A DNA stretch of 64,000 nt from Fodinicurvata fenggangensis DSM 21160 (lineage in GTDB: Bacteria > Pseudomonadota > Alphaproteobacteria > Kiloniellales > DSM-21159), in assembly GCF_000686045.1 (NCBI RefSeq), contig NZ_JMLV01000002.1, positions 248,001 through 312,000 of the forward strand, in the 5' to 3' direction. Position 1 is the stretch's first letter; each line of letters begins with the position of its first letter. The position numbers and the translations under genes were made by a program. Shown here in pieces: positions 1-8,903 of this stretch. A model generated the notes under the pieces. The model was not told where the DNA came from, did no database searches, and worked only from the letters and a program-made list of their open reading frames with translations.

Positions 1-714
1 TTTGCCAACCCGGGGCGCTTCCTGCGCATCTCCGGCCATGTCTACCCCTGGTCCCTGGGGCTGGCCCTGCTGTGCCTGGGCGTCGGCCTTGTCTGGTCGC
101 TGGGCCTTGCGCCGGCCGATTACCAACAGGGCGACTCCGTGCGTATAATGTATGTCCATGTGCCAGCGGCCTGGATGGCGCTGTTCGCCTATAGCCTTCT
201 GGCCGCGGCCGGGGCTTCGCTGCTGATCTGGCGCCACCCCCTTGGCGGTGTGGCGGCAACGGCCATCGCGCCTGTGGGGGCCGCTTTCACCTTCCTGGCG
301 CTGGCCACCGGCTCGCTCTGGGGCAAGCCCATGTGGGGCACCTGGTGGGTCTGGGACGCTCGCTTGACCTCGGTCCTGATCCTGCTGTTCCTCTACCTGG
401 GACACATGGCACTCACCCACGCCTTCGAGAATGCCGAACGCGGACGCAAGGCGGCTGCCGTCCTGGCGCTGGCCGGCGTAGTCAACCTGCCGATCATCAA
501 GTTCTCGGTCGACTGGTGGAACACCCTGCACCAGCCGGCCAGCGTGACCCGGATCGGCACACCCGCCATTCACGAGGCCATGCTCTGGCCCCTGCTGGTG
601 ATGGCGGGTGGTTTCATGTTCTTCTTCTTCGCGGTGGTCCTGCTGCGCATGCGGGCCGCTTTGGCGGCCCAGCGGGCCGAGGCCCTTGACCGCCGCATCA
701 TGCTGGGACGCTGA
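1..714 (+). CDS. ccmC: Heme exporter protein CcmC (5' end missing)
   Basis: Inner-membrane protein of the system I cytochrome c maturation pathway. It binds heme at a periplasmic tryptophan-rich loop and hands it to the chaperone CcmE. The reading frame is open from base 1, so the start lies to the left of the window; about 237 codons are present. The WWD signature is visible as GTWWVWDARLTS, with several hydrophobic helices on either side. The next gene is ccmD after a 6-nt gap, and the run continues to ccmI. Family knowledge predicts ccmA and ccmB just upstream, outside the window. Identification is secure from the WWD motif and the operon. Confidence 0.95.
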   Translation, partial: FANPGRFLRISGHVYPWSLGLALLCLGVGLVWSLGLAPADYQQGDSVRIMYVHVPAAWMALFAYSLLAAAGASLLIWRHPLGGVAATAIAPVGAAFTFLALATGSLWGKPMWGTWWVWDARLTSVLILLFLYLGHMALTHAFENAERGRKAAAVLALAGVVNLPIIKFSVDWWNTLHQPASVTRIGTPAIHEAMLWPLLVMAGGFMFFFFAVVLLRMRAALAAQRAEALDRRIMLGR

Positions 715-720
715 TTTTTC

Positions 721-933
721 ATGGATGGCCTTTTCTCCTTTCTCTCCATGGGCGGTTATGGCGCCTACGTCTGGCCCAGTTACGGCCTGGCCTTGCTGGT
801 CATGGGCGGGCTGTTCCTGCAGGCGCGGCGGGACTTGCGCCACAGCGAGCAGCGCCTGCTGGACCTTAAGCAAAGGGATGCAAGCCAGCAGGGTGGCCGT
901 GACGGAAAGGATAATCCGGAGGCAAGCCGATGA
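721..933 (+). CDS. ccmD: Heme exporter protein CcmD
   Basis: Small single-pass membrane protein (70 aa) that in characterised systems joins CcmABC and helps release holo-CcmE. It has one hydrophobic segment (about residues 17-35) followed by a charged cytoplasmic tail, the usual CcmD layout. Sequence conservation in this family is low, so the call depends mainly on size, topology and position between ccmC and ccmE. The stop overlaps the ccmE start by four bases (ATGA), which suggests coupled translation. Confidence 0.85.
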   Translation: MDGLFSFLSMGGYGAYVWPSYGLALLVMGGLFLQARRDLRHSEQRLLDLKQRDASQQGGRDGKDNPEASR

Positions 934-1397
934 CCCGCAAGCGACGTCGCCTCTACATCGCGCTTTCCGGCTTGCTGTGCATCGCCAGCGCGGCTGCACT
1001 GATTCTCACGGCTTTCGAGGACAATCTGGTCTTCTTCTACTCCCCCAGCGACGTGCAGGCCAAGGGCCTGCCCGAGGGACGCACGGCGCGCATCGGCGGC
1101 CTGGTCCAGGAAGGCAGCGTGGAACACCTGGACGGCAACCGCGTGGAGTTCGTGGTGACGGATGGCGCCCATGACCTGTCCGTGGTCTACCAGGGGGCCC
1201 TGCCCGACCTGTTCCGCGAGGGACAGGGCGTGGTGGCCGAGGGACAGGCTGGCGACAACGGCGTCTTCCAGGCCCGTGAAGTCCTGGCACGCCATGACGA
1301 GAACTACATGCCGGCCGAGGTGGCCGATGCCCTGAAGGAAAGCGGGGAGTGGCGGCCCGAATCCGGCGAAGGCCCGAGGGAGGCAGAAGGCCAGTGA
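930..1397 (+). CDS. ccmE: Cytochrome c-type biogenesis heme chaperone CcmE
   Basis: Periplasmic, membrane-anchored heme chaperone of 155 aa. One N-terminal signal-anchor (about residues 8-27, after a basic RKRRR start) precedes an OB-fold domain. The covalent heme-binding histidine is seen in the HDENY motif (His122, Tyr126), matching the HxxxY signature. It receives heme from CcmC and delivers it to CcmF/CcmH. The gene overlaps ccmD and ccmF by 4 nt each. Length and motif are normal. Confidence 0.95.
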   Translation: MTRKRRRLYIALSGLLCIASAAALILTAFEDNLVFFYSPSDVQAKGLPEGRTARIGGLVQEGSVEHLDGNRVEFVVTDGAHDLSVVYQGALPDLFREGQGVVAEGQAGDNGVFQAREVLARHDENYMPAEVADALKESGEWRPESGEGPREAEGQ

Positions 1398-3385
1398 TAC
1401 CTGAACTCGGGCATTTCGCACTGGTCCTGGCGCTGGTCCTGGCCGCCGTCCAGGGCAGCATTCCCTTCGTCGGCGCCCTGCGGGGCGACAGCCGCTGGAT
1501 GGATGTGGCCCGCCCCGCCGCAGTGGGGCAGCTGGGCGCCATTGCCCTGGCCTTCGCGGCGCTCACCCATGCCTACGTGGTCAGCGATTTCACGCTTGCC
1601 AACGTGGTCGAGAATTCCCACTCGGCCAAGCCGATGCTCTACAAGGTCACCGGGGTATGGGGCAATCATGAAGGCTCCATGCTGCTCTGGGTCCTAATGC
1701 TGGCGCTCTGCGGCGCCGGTGTCGCCGTATTCGGCCGCAACCTGCCCGCCACGCTGAAGGCGCGCGTCCTCTCGGTACAGGCCTGGATCGCGCTCGGCTT
1801 CCTGTCCTTCTCGCTTCTGACCTCGAACCCCTTCGAACGAGTGGCCAACCCACCCCTGGACGGCAACGACCTGAACCCCCTGCTCCAGGATCCCGGCCTG
1901 GCCTTCCATCCGCCGCTGCTCTACCTGGGCTACGTGGGCTTCTCCGTGGCCTTCTCCTTCGCCGTGGCCGCCTTGCTGGAAGGCCGGGTGGACGCCGCCT
2001 GGGCACGCTGGGTGCGTCCCTGGACGCTGGCTGCCTGGTGCAGCCTGACCGGCGGCATCGCCCTGGGCAGCTGGTGGGCCTACTACGAGCTGGGCTGGGG
2101 TGGCTGGTGGTTCTGGGACCCGGTGGAGAATGTCTCCTTCATGCCCTGGCTGCTGGGCACGGCTCTGCTGCATTCCGCCATCGTCGTCGAGAAGCGCGAT
2201 ACGCTGAAGGCCTGGACCATCCTGCTGGCCATCCTGACCTTCAGCCTCAGCTTGATGGGGACCTTCATTGTCCGCTCCGGCCTGCTGACCTCGGTCCACG
2301 CCTTCGCTGTTGACCCTGAACGCGGCAGCTACATCCTGGGCCTGATGGGCATTGCCACCGGCGGCTCGCTGGCGCTCTTCGCCTGGCGCGCACCGGTCCT
2401 GAAGGCCGGTGGGCTTTTCGCACCGGTCAGCCGGGAGGGCGGCCTGTTGCTGAACAACCTGCTTCTGGCCACGGCAACGGCCACCGTCCTGATCGGAACG
2501 CTCTATCCGCTGTTTCTCGAGGCCCTGACCGGCGGGCGCGTCTCCATTGGCCCGCCCTTCTACAACTACACCTTCGTGCCCCTGATGCTGCCGCTGGTGG
2601 GCGCCATGGGCATTGGACCCTTCCTGGCCTGGAAACGGGCCGACCTGGCCGGTGTATTGGGGCGCCTGCGGATGGCGGCCCTTCTGGCGGTGGTGGTGGC
2701 GCTGGCCACCTGGTACCTGCAGAACGGCGGACCGGTGCTCGCCGTGCTCGCCATGGGCTTCGCCGTCTGGCTACTGGCAGCGACCCTGATCGAATGGGCT
2801 GAGCGCGTTCGCCTGTTCCGCATCCCCCTGGCCGACAGCTGGCGCCGGGCACGCGGCCTGCCGCGCTCGGCCTATGGCATGTCGCTGGCCCATGCCGGCC
2901 TGGCCGTCTGCATTATCGGCATGATCGGCTCCAGCGCCTGGAAGGAGGAACTGGTGGAAGCGGTGCAGCCCGGCGACAGCCTCCAGATTGCCGGTTTCAC
3001 CCTGACCCTGCAGGATGTGGAAACGCGCCCCGGTCCCAATTACCGCAGCACCACCGGGGTCTTCGAGGTCACGCGGGACGGCCGCACACTGGGAATGCTG
3101 GAGCCCGAGCGCCGCTATTACCCCGTTGCGGGCCGCTCCACCACCGAAGCCGCAATCCGGACCAACGGCCTGGGCGACCTCTATGCCACCATCAACGAGC
3201 CGCCCGAGGAAGGCCAGGACTGGACGGCGCGCATCTATTACGAGCCCCTGGTCCCCTGGATCTGGGTCGGATCCGCCATGATGATGTTCGGCGGCATACT
3301 CTCGCTTGCCGACAGGCGGCTCAGGGTCGGCGCGCCGCGCCGCGCCGCTCGGCAGGGTGCCCAGCCGCCGGCTGCCGCGGAATAG
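1394..3385 (+). CDS. ccmF: Cytochrome c-type biogenesis protein CcmF (heme lyase subunit)
   Basis: Large polytopic inner-membrane protein of 663 aa that ligates heme from holo-CcmE to apocytochrome c. The WWD signature is seen as GGWWFWDPVENVSFMPW, and many hydrophobic helices flank it. I place the start at the GTG at 1394, which overlaps the ccmE stop by 4 nt (GTGA). A longer in-frame reading from 1349 would add an arginine-rich N-terminus unlike the family. The C-terminal tail is basic and alanine-rich. It acts with CcmG, CcmH and CcmI encoded next. Confidence 0.95.
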   Translation: MIPELGHFALVLALVLAAVQGSIPFVGALRGDSRWMDVARPAAVGQLGAIALAFAALTHAYVVSDFTLANVVENSHSAKPMLYKVTGVWGNHEGSMLLWVLMLALCGAGVAVFGRNLPATLKARVLSVQAWIALGFLSFSLLTSNPFERVANPPLDGNDLNPLLQDPGLAFHPPLLYLGYVGFSVAFSFAVAALLEGRVDAAWARWVRPWTLAAWCSLTGGIALGSWWAYYELGWGGWWFWDPVENVSFMPWLLGTALLHSAIVVEKRDTLKAWTILLAILTFSLSLMGTFIVRSGLLTSVHAFAVDPERGSYILGLMGIATGGSLALFAWRAPVLKAGGLFAPVSREGGLLLNNLLLATATATVLIGTLYPLFLEALTGGRVSIGPPFYNYTFVPLMLPLVGAMGIGPFLAWKRADLAGVLGRLRMAALLAVVVALATWYLQNGGPVLAVLAMGFAVWLLAATLIEWAERVRLFRIPLADSWRRARGLPRSAYGMSLAHAGLAVCIIGMIGSSAWKEELVEAVQPGDSLQIAGFTLTLQDVETRPGPNYRSTTGVFEVTRDGRTLGMLEPERRYYPVAGRSTTEAAIRTNGLGDLYATINEPPEEGQDWTARIYYEPLVPWIWVGSAMMMFGGILSLADRRLRVGAPRRAARQGAQPPAAAE

Positions 3386-3396
3386 GAGTCTTGATC

Positions 3397-3954
3397 ATGC
3401 TGCGTCGCCTGCTGTTTATCCTGCCGCTGCTGATCTTTGCAGCGGCTGCGGCCTTTTTCATGTGGGGCCTGGATCCCGAGCGGGATCCCGGGGAGATTCC
3501 CTCTGTCCTGATCGACAAGCCGGTCCCTGAGTTCAGCCTGCCGCCCATACGCGGCAGCGAACCCGGAGAGAGCACCTCCACCGGCCTGTCGAACGCCGAT
3601 CTCAGCGGAGAGGGCATTACGCTGGTCAATGTCTTTGCCTCCTGGTGCATGCCCTGTCGCGCCGAGCATTCCATCCTGACCGACCTGAGGCGCGAAGAGG
3701 ACATCCGCTTGGTGGGCATCAACTACAAGGATGAGCCCGATGATGCTCTTGCGTGGCTGGACGAACTGGGCAATCCATATGATGCCATCGGCGCCGACAT
3801 GGAGGGCGACGCAGGCCTGGAATGGGGCATCTCCGGTGTGCCGGAAACCTTCTTCGTGGACAATGAGGGCATCATTCGCTACCGCCATGTCGGCCCAATT
3901 CACGAGACCGAAATCGACGACCTGATTCTGCCGATCCTGGAGGAGTTGCGGTGA
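3397..3954 (+). CDS. ccmG: Thiol:disulfide interchange protein CcmG (DsbE)
   Basis: Membrane-anchored periplasmic thioredoxin-like protein that keeps apocytochrome c CXXCH cysteines reduced. One N-terminal transmembrane segment (about residues 4-22) is followed by a thioredoxin domain with active site CMPC (Cys84, Cys87) and the cis-proline motif GVPETF. The ATG at 3397 has an AGGAG site 8 nt upstream, whereas the TTG at 3391 would leave only 2 nt, so ATG is preferred (185 aa). The gene ends in a 4-nt overlap with ccmH. Confidence 0.94.
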   Translation: MLRRLLFILPLLIFAAAAAFFMWGLDPERDPGEIPSVLIDKPVPEFSLPPIRGSEPGESTSTGLSNADLSGEGITLVNVFASWCMPCRAEHSILTDLRREEDIRLVGINYKDEPDDALAWLDELGNPYDAIGADMEGDAGLEWGISGVPETFFVDNEGIIRYRHVGPIHETEIDDLILPILEELR

Positions 3955-4418
3955 GGCGCGTCCTTCTGTTCGCCCTGTTCTGCCTTGTCCTTCCGGGGGC
4001 CGCCCTGGCTGTGCAGCCGGACGAGAAACTCGATGACCCCGCATTGGAATCGCGCGCCCGGGAGCTTTCGTCCGAGATTCGCTGCGTTGTCTGCCAGCAC
4101 GAATCCATCGAGACCTCCAATGCCGGCATTGCGCGCGATATCCGCATTCTGATCCGCGAACGGCTGGCAGAAGGACAGGACGAAGACCAGATCCGTGAGT
4201 ATCTGGTGTCCCGCTACGGCGACTACATCCTTTTCCAACCGCCGATGAAACCCGCCACCTGGCTTCTCTGGTTCGGTCCGGGCTTCGTCTTCTTGATCGG
4301 ACTCACAGCCGTCATTGCCTATCTCATGAAACGCCGTTCCGGCCAAACAGCGGAACAACTCAGCGATGACGAGCAGCGGCGTCTGAAACAGCTTGTGGAA
4401 GAGGATACACGCCCGTGA
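3951..4418 (+). CDS. ccmH: Cytochrome c-type biogenesis protein CcmH
   Basis: Periplasmic thiol-redox subunit of the heme lyase complex, 155 aa, GTG start overlapping the ccmG stop. A signal peptide (about residues 1-20) precedes the conserved helical domain, where the redox pair appears as RCVVCQHESIETSNA. A second hydrophobic segment (about residues 104-126) anchors the C-terminus. This is the short CcmH (CycL type), with the TPR portion supplied by the separate ccmI gene downstream, as is usual in alphaproteobacteria. Confidence 0.94.
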   Translation: MRRVLLFALFCLVLPGAALAVQPDEKLDDPALESRARELSSEIRCVVCQHESIETSNAGIARDIRILIRERLAEGQDEDQIREYLVSRYGDYILFQPPMKPATWLLWFGPGFVFLIGLTAVIAYLMKRRSGQTAEQLSDDEQRRLKQLVEEDTRP

Positions 4419-5575
4419 GCTGGCTGTTCTGGATCCTCGCCGCCGCCCTGACCGCCCTGATCGCCATCTTGCTGGTTCGCCCTCTGTTGAAGGGTCCCGG
4501 CCCCGGTCGCGCAGCGGCAGGCGAGGAAGATCTGCAGGTCTATCGCGCCCAACTGCGCGAAGTCGACCGGGACCTGGAGCGCGGTGTTCTGGCCCAATCG
4601 GAGGCCAAGGCTGCCCGTCTTGAGATCGAACGCCGGCTCCTGGCTGCCGATGCACGGCAGAAGCCGGATCGGACCGGCCTGCCACAGGGAGCCACACGTC
4701 TGATGGCCCTGGCGCTTCTGATAGTGCTGCCGCTCGGCACACTCGGGGGATATCTCTGGCTTGGGCAGCCTGACCTGCCGGGCCAGCCTCTGGCCCAGCG
4801 GGGCGAGGAAGTGCAGGAACAGCGCAACATTGCCGAAATGGTCCAGGGTCTGCGCACCCGGCTGGAAAACAATCCCGAGGACATTCAGGGCTGGGAGATG
4901 CTGGGGCGCAGCTATGGTGTTCTTGGCCGTTGGGAAGAAGCAGCCGACGCCTATCGAAAGGCCCTGGAACTGAGCGAGAGGCCCCGGCCGGCCCTGCAGT
5001 CTGCACTGGGCGAAGCCCTGGTCACCGTCAACCAGGGCGAGGTCAGCCCGGGCGCCGAACGCGCCTTCGATGCGGCGCTGGAAGAGAATCCCGAAGATGC
5101 CCGGGCCCGCTTCTACAAGGCCCTGGCCTTGAACCAGCGCGGAGAATCGCGCGCCGCACTGGAACGCTGGATCGAACTGGCCGAAGCCACACCCCAGGAT
5201 GCCGGCTGGCGCCCCATGCTGATGCAGCAGATTGCCACAACCGCGCAGGAACTGGGCCTGAATCCCGAAGAGGTGGCACCAGACAGCACGGCCGAGGGCT
5301 TGGCGAACCAGCCGGCAATCCAGGACATGGACCCCGAGGAGCAGGAAGCCTACATCCGGTCCATGGTTGACGGCCTGGCTGCCCGGCTGCAGGACGACCC
5401 CCGGGATCCGGAGGGCTGGTTGCGCCTGGGCCAGGCGCGCCTGGTGCTGAACCAGTATGATGCCGCCGCTGAGGCCCTGGAGGAGGCGCGCCAACAGATC
5501 GAGCAGCTTCCCGCCGATGCGCCAGAGCGCGAGTCTTTACAGCGTGCGCTGGAAGCCCTGGAACAGCGGCTTTAG
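4415..5575 (+). CDS. ccmI: Cytochrome c-type biogenesis protein CcmI (CycH), TPR apocytochrome chaperone
   Basis: Membrane protein of 386 aa that in known systems binds apocytochrome c and presents it to CcmFH. It has two N-terminal transmembrane helices (about residues 3-22 and 94-114) with an acidic and basic cytoplasmic loop between. A periplasmic domain of TPR-like helix pairs follows, for example WEMLGRSYGVLGRWEEAADAY and the repeat near residue 325. The GTG start overlaps the ccmH stop. It is the last gene of the operon; the following 158 bp contain no clear terminator. Confidence 0.92.
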   Translation: MSWLFWILAAALTALIAILLVRPLLKGPGPGRAAAGEEDLQVYRAQLREVDRDLERGVLAQSEAKAARLEIERRLLAADARQKPDRTGLPQGATRLMALALLIVLPLGTLGGYLWLGQPDLPGQPLAQRGEEVQEQRNIAEMVQGLRTRLENNPEDIQGWEMLGRSYGVLGRWEEAADAYRKALELSERPRPALQSALGEALVTVNQGEVSPGAERAFDAALEENPEDARARFYKALALNQRGESRAALERWIELAEATPQDAGWRPMLMQQIATTAQELGLNPEEVAPDSTAEGLANQPAIQDMDPEEQEAYIRSMVDGLAARLQDDPRDPEGWLRLGQARLVLNQYDAAAEALEEARQQIEQLPADAPERESLQRALEALEQRL

Positions 5576-5733
5576 GACCTCAGGCAAGATTTCGTCTTGG
5601 CAGTGCGCCAATCTGGCGACTAGACTCCCCGCCAGAATGCATGGTGGCAGGCTCCAGAGCCTTGCACGCCACCAGAACGAGAACATGACCGTGACAGCCA
5701 AAAGTCGCGGCAGACTCACAGGGATGCACAACC

Positions 5734-6513
5734 ATGGGGCCAGCCGACACGGCGCTGCGTGTAGAGAATATCCGCAAATCCTTCGGCAATCTGGAAGTCC
5801 TGAAAGGCGTCTCCCTGGCAGCCGAGAAAGGGGATGTCCTCACCTTGATCGGCGCCAGTGGCTCGGGCAAGTCCACGCTGTTGCGCTGCGTGAACCTTCT
5901 GGAGATTCCCGATTCCGGACACATCTTCCTGGGCACGGAGGAATTGAAGCTGACGCGCAATCGCGCCGGGCACAGCGTTCCCGCAGACCGCCATCAGGTG
6001 GATCGCATCCGCAGCCGTCTGGGCATGGTTTTCCAGTCCTTCAACCTCTGGACCCACATGACCATCCTCCAGAACGTCATGGAGGCGCCGGTCCACGTCC
6101 TGAAGAAGCCACGGCGCGAAGCCGAGGAACAGGCCATGGCCCTGCTGGAAAAGGTGGGAATAGCCGAAAAGGCGGCAACCTATCCCGCCCACCTTTCAGG
6201 TGGCCAGCAGCAGCGCGCGGCCATAGCGCGCGCGCTGGCCATGGACCCTGAAGTCATGCTGTTCGACGAACCGACCTCTGCCCTGGACCCGGAGCTGGTG
6301 GGCGAGGTCCTGCGGGTTATTCGCCAACTGGCCGAGGAAGGCCGTACCATGATCCTGGTGACCCACGAAATGGGCTTTGCCCGCGAGGTTTCCAGCGAAG
6401 TGGTCTTCCTGCATGAAGGCCAGGTTGAGGAGCGCGGCACTCCGGACAGGATATTCGAATCGCCGCAATCGGAACGCTGCCGGAAGTTTCTGGCGGCTCA
6501 CCTGAGGTCCTGA
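5734..6513 (+). CDS. Polar amino-acid ABC transporter ATP-binding protein (HisP/OccP type)
   Basis: Cytoplasmic ATPase subunit of 259 aa energising uptake of a polar or basic amino acid. Visible motifs are Walker [10 protein letters not shown], signature [15 protein letters not shown], Walker [14 protein letters not shown] and the switch histidine in LVTHEMGFA. The insertion with [16 protein letters not shown] is typical of the HisP/OccP/ArtP branch. It begins a four-gene transporter cluster with a binding protein and two permeases. The exact substrate cannot be read from sequence. Confidence 0.93.
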   Translation: MGPADTALRVENIRKSFGNLEVLKGVSLAAEKGDVLTLIGASGSGKSTLLRCVNLLEIPDSGHIFLGTEELKLTRNRAGHSVPADRHQVDRIRSRLGMVFQSFNLWTHMTILQNVMEAPVHVLKKPRREAEEQAMALLEKVGIAEKAATYPAHLSGGQQQRAAIARALAMDPEVMLFDEPTSALDPELVGEVLRVIRQLAEEGRTMILVTHEMGFAREVSSEVVFLHEGQVEERGTPDRIFESPQSERCRKFLAAHLRS

Positions 6514-6572
6514 ATACACAGGAAACGGGACAGACCCAGGTGCGAGACCATGAATGAAAAGGGAGCTTGGTT

Positions 6573-7370
6573 ATGATGAAGAAACTGCTTGGAACCGCCA
6601 CACTGGCGGCCGCACTGACACTGGGCCTGAATGCCCAGGCCCAGGATCAGGAAAAGGTCCTGATCGGAACCGAAGGCGCCTACCCGCCGTTCAACTACAT
6701 CGACTCCGATGGCGAACTAGCCGGTTTCGATGTGGAAATTGCCGAAGCCCTCTGTGATGCCGCCAACTTCAACTGCGAGTTCGTTGTCCAGGACTGGGAC
6801 GGCATCATCCCCGGACTCCTGGCCAAGAAGTACGACGCCATCATCGCCTCCATGTCTATCACGGAGGAACGCAAGGAAGTCGTCGATTTCACGGACAAGT
6901 ACTACCAGACCCCGGCCAAGTTCGTGAAACCCGAGGACATGGACCTGGAGATCCCGGAGGACATCGACGAAGCCGCGGAAGTCCTGGACGGCATGACCAT
7001 CGGGGTACAGCGCGCCACGATCCACGAGAACTTCCTGAAGGACAACTTCCCGAACGTGGATCTCAGCCTCTATGCCAGCCAGGAGGAAGCGAACCTGGAC
7101 CTGACCAACGGTCGTGTGGACCTGGTGATGGCGGACTCCGTGGTCCTGCTTGAGGGTTTCCTGAACCAGGACGGAGGCGCGGACTACGAGTTCGTCGGCC
7201 CTGACTACAGCGAGAAGGAATGGCACGGCGAAGGCGTCGGCATTGCGGTGCGTCCAGGTGAGGACGAACTGCTTGAAGCCTTCAATGACGCGATTGCGGA
7301 GATTCGCGAGAACGGGACCTACGAGGAAATCAACGACAAGTACTTCGACTTCGACGCTTACGGCAGTTGA
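6573..7370 (+). CDS. Periplasmic amino-acid binding protein (family 3, ArgT/HisJ-like)
   Basis: Solute-binding protein of about 265 aa that captures a polar amino acid in the periplasm for the adjacent ABC importer. A clear signal peptide ends near ALTLGLNAQAQ. The family 3 signature region GTEGAYPPFNYIDSDGELAGF and the ligand-site stretch SMSITEERKEVVDFTDKYY are present (given as short pieces; residues about 31-50 and 92-110). I choose the ATG at 6573, 7 nt after a GGGAG site. The lysine/arginine/ornithine or histidine groups are the best guesses for substrate; the mature protein is strongly acidic. Confidence 0.92.
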   Translation: MMKKLLGTATLAAALTLGLNAQAQDQEKVLIGTEGAYPPFNYIDSDGELAGFDVEIAEALCDAANFNCEFVVQDWDGIIPGLLAKKYDAIIASMSITEERKEVVDFTDKYYQTPAKFVKPEDMDLEIPEDIDEAAEVLDGMTIGVQRATIHENFLKDNFPNVDLSLYASQEEANLDLTNGRVDLVMADSVVLLEGFLNQDGGADYEFVGPDYSEKEWHGEGVGIAVRPGEDELLEAFNDAIAEIRENGTYEEINDKYFDFDAYGS

Positions 7371-7382
7371 GAAAAGGACTCC

Positions 7383-7412
7383 GGAGCCGCCCCGCCGACA
7401 CGGGGCGGCTCC
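7383..7412 (+). other. Intercistronic stem-loop after the binding-protein gene
   Basis: A perfect 12-bp inverted repeat, GGAGCCGCCCCG and CGGGGCGGCTCC, separated by a 6-nt loop, lies 12 nt after the binding-protein stop and before the first permease gene. No U-run follows, so it is not a standard terminator. In other binding-protein operons such hairpins protect the upstream mRNA from 3' exonucleases and give binding protein in excess of permease; that role is inferred here. Confidence 0.7.
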
Positions 7413-7454
7413 CCTGTCCTTTGACCTCGATTCGTCGCTTGAACTGGGGGGTGC

Positions 7455-8144
7455 ATGCTTGATCTGCAGGGCTATGGCTGGATGCTGTTCGAGGGGTTGC
7501 AGGTCACCCTCATGGTGGGGCTCTGTTCACTGGCCCTGGCCATCTGCCTCGGCATCCTGGGCGCCGGTGCCAAGCTGTCCGGCAATCGACTCCTGCGCAT
7601 GGGGGCAAATGTCTACACCACGGTCATCCGCGGCATACCCGAACTGCTGTTGATCCTTCTGATATTCTACGGCACCCCGACACTGATCCAGAACCTGGCC
7701 GGCGAACTGGGCTACGACCTGCGACTCGACTTCAATCCCTTCCTGGCAGGCGTGATGACCCTGGGGTTCATCTACGGCGCCTTTGCCACCGAAGTCTTCC
7801 GCGGCGCTTTCCAATCCATACCCAAGGGCCAGATCGAGGCGGCCCAGGCCTGCGGCATGCACCGCAGGCTGATCTTCAGGCGCATCATCCTGCCCCAGGT
7901 CTGGCGCTTTGCGCTGCCCGGGCTCGGCAATGTCTGGATGGTACTGATCAAGGCGACCGCTCTCATCTCCGTCATCCAGCTCGAGGAACTGATGCGCACC
8001 GCCTCCATCGCCATGGGGGCAACACGGCTGCCCTTTACCTTCTTCTTCATTGCCTCGCTGCTCTACCTAGCGATCACCCTGGCGTCGGTGCTGATCCAGC
8101 AGCGTCTTGAAGTCTGGGCCAATCGCGGCATCCGGAGGGCATGA
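7455..8144 (+). CDS. Amino-acid ABC transporter permease (HisQ-like)
   Basis: Integral membrane permease of 229 aa with about five transmembrane helices. The cytoplasmic EAA loop that docks on the ATPase is visible as IEAAQACGMHRRLIFRRIILP (split: residues about 131-151). The ATG at 7455 follows a GGGGGG stretch. It forms a heterodimer with the permease encoded 4 nt downstream, as in HisQM, OccQM and related systems. Confidence 0.92.
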   Translation: MLDLQGYGWMLFEGLQVTLMVGLCSLALAICLGILGAGAKLSGNRLLRMGANVYTTVIRGIPELLLILLIFYGTPTLIQNLAGELGYDLRLDFNPFLAGVMTLGFIYGAFATEVFRGAFQSIPKGQIEAAQACGMHRRLIFRRIILPQVWRFALPGLGNVWMVLIKATALISVIQLEELMRTASIAMGATRLPFTFFFIASLLYLAITLASVLIQQRLEVWANRGIRRA

Positions 8145-8148
8145 GGGC

Positions 8149-8892
8149 ATGAACCTGCAGCTTGTTGTCGACTCCCTGCCCCAGCTTCTGGACGGCCTGG
8201 GCCTCACCCTTCAGATCACCATCCTGTCGATCTTCCTGGGCCTGGTTGTTGCGGTGCCGGCCGCACTCATGCGGCTGTCGCCCAACCCGCTCCTGCGCTG
8301 GCCAGCGCACGGCTATATCTTCTATTTCCGGGGCACGCCGCTGCTGGTGCAGCTGTTCCTGATCTACTATGGCGGGGGTCAGTTCCGGGAGGAACTCGAT
8401 GCGCTTGGACTCTGGACCTATTTTCGCGAGGCCTATTTCTGCGCCGTTCTCACGCTGACACTCAACACGGGCGCTTATACGGCGGAGATCCTTCGCGGGT
8501 CGATCCAGGCGGTTCCCCATGGAGAGGTCGAGGCGGCGCGCGCCTGTGGCATGAGCGGCTGGCTGCTCTATCGCAGGATCATCCTGCCCAAGGCCTTTCG
8601 ACTGGCCCTGCCTGCCTATTCCAACGAGGTGATCTTCCTGTTCCAGGCGACGTCCCTGGTTTCGATCATCACGCTGCTGGATCTGACGGGTGTTGCCCGT
8701 TCGATCGTCGCCCGCACCTTTGCGGTCTACGAGATCTATATTGCCGCCGGCCTCATCTACCTAGCCTGCAGCTACGGGATTCTCTTTGTCTTCAAACGCA
8801 TGGAAAAACGTCTGATGGCCCACCTGCGTCCCGAGGAACGCAGGCAGGCCCAAAAGGCGGCCGATCCGGCACAGGAGAACCTGCCGGTCTGA
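8149..8892 (+). CDS. Amino-acid ABC transporter permease (HisM-like)
   Basis: Second integral membrane subunit of the importer, 247 aa, five predicted helices and an EAA loop (VEAARACGMSGWLLYRRI). I start it at the ATG at 8149, after GAGGGC and 4 nt beyond the first permease's stop; an in-frame TTG at 8107 would overlap that gene by 38 nt without a better ribosome site. The C-terminal tail is charged. The gene ends 11 nt before the convergent helicase gene. Confidence 0.92.
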   Translation: MNLQLVVDSLPQLLDGLGLTLQITILSIFLGLVVAVPAALMRLSPNPLLRWPAHGYIFYFRGTPLLVQLFLIYYGGGQFREELDALGLWTYFREAYFCAVLTLTLNTGAYTAEILRGSIQAVPHGEVEAARACGMSGWLLYRRIILPKAFRLALPAYSNEVIFLFQATSLVSIITLLDLTGVARSIVARTFAVYEIYIAAGLIYLACSYGILFVFKRMEKRLMAHLRPEERRQAQKAADPAQENLPV

Positions 8893-8903
8893 TCGGCAAG
8901 GTA

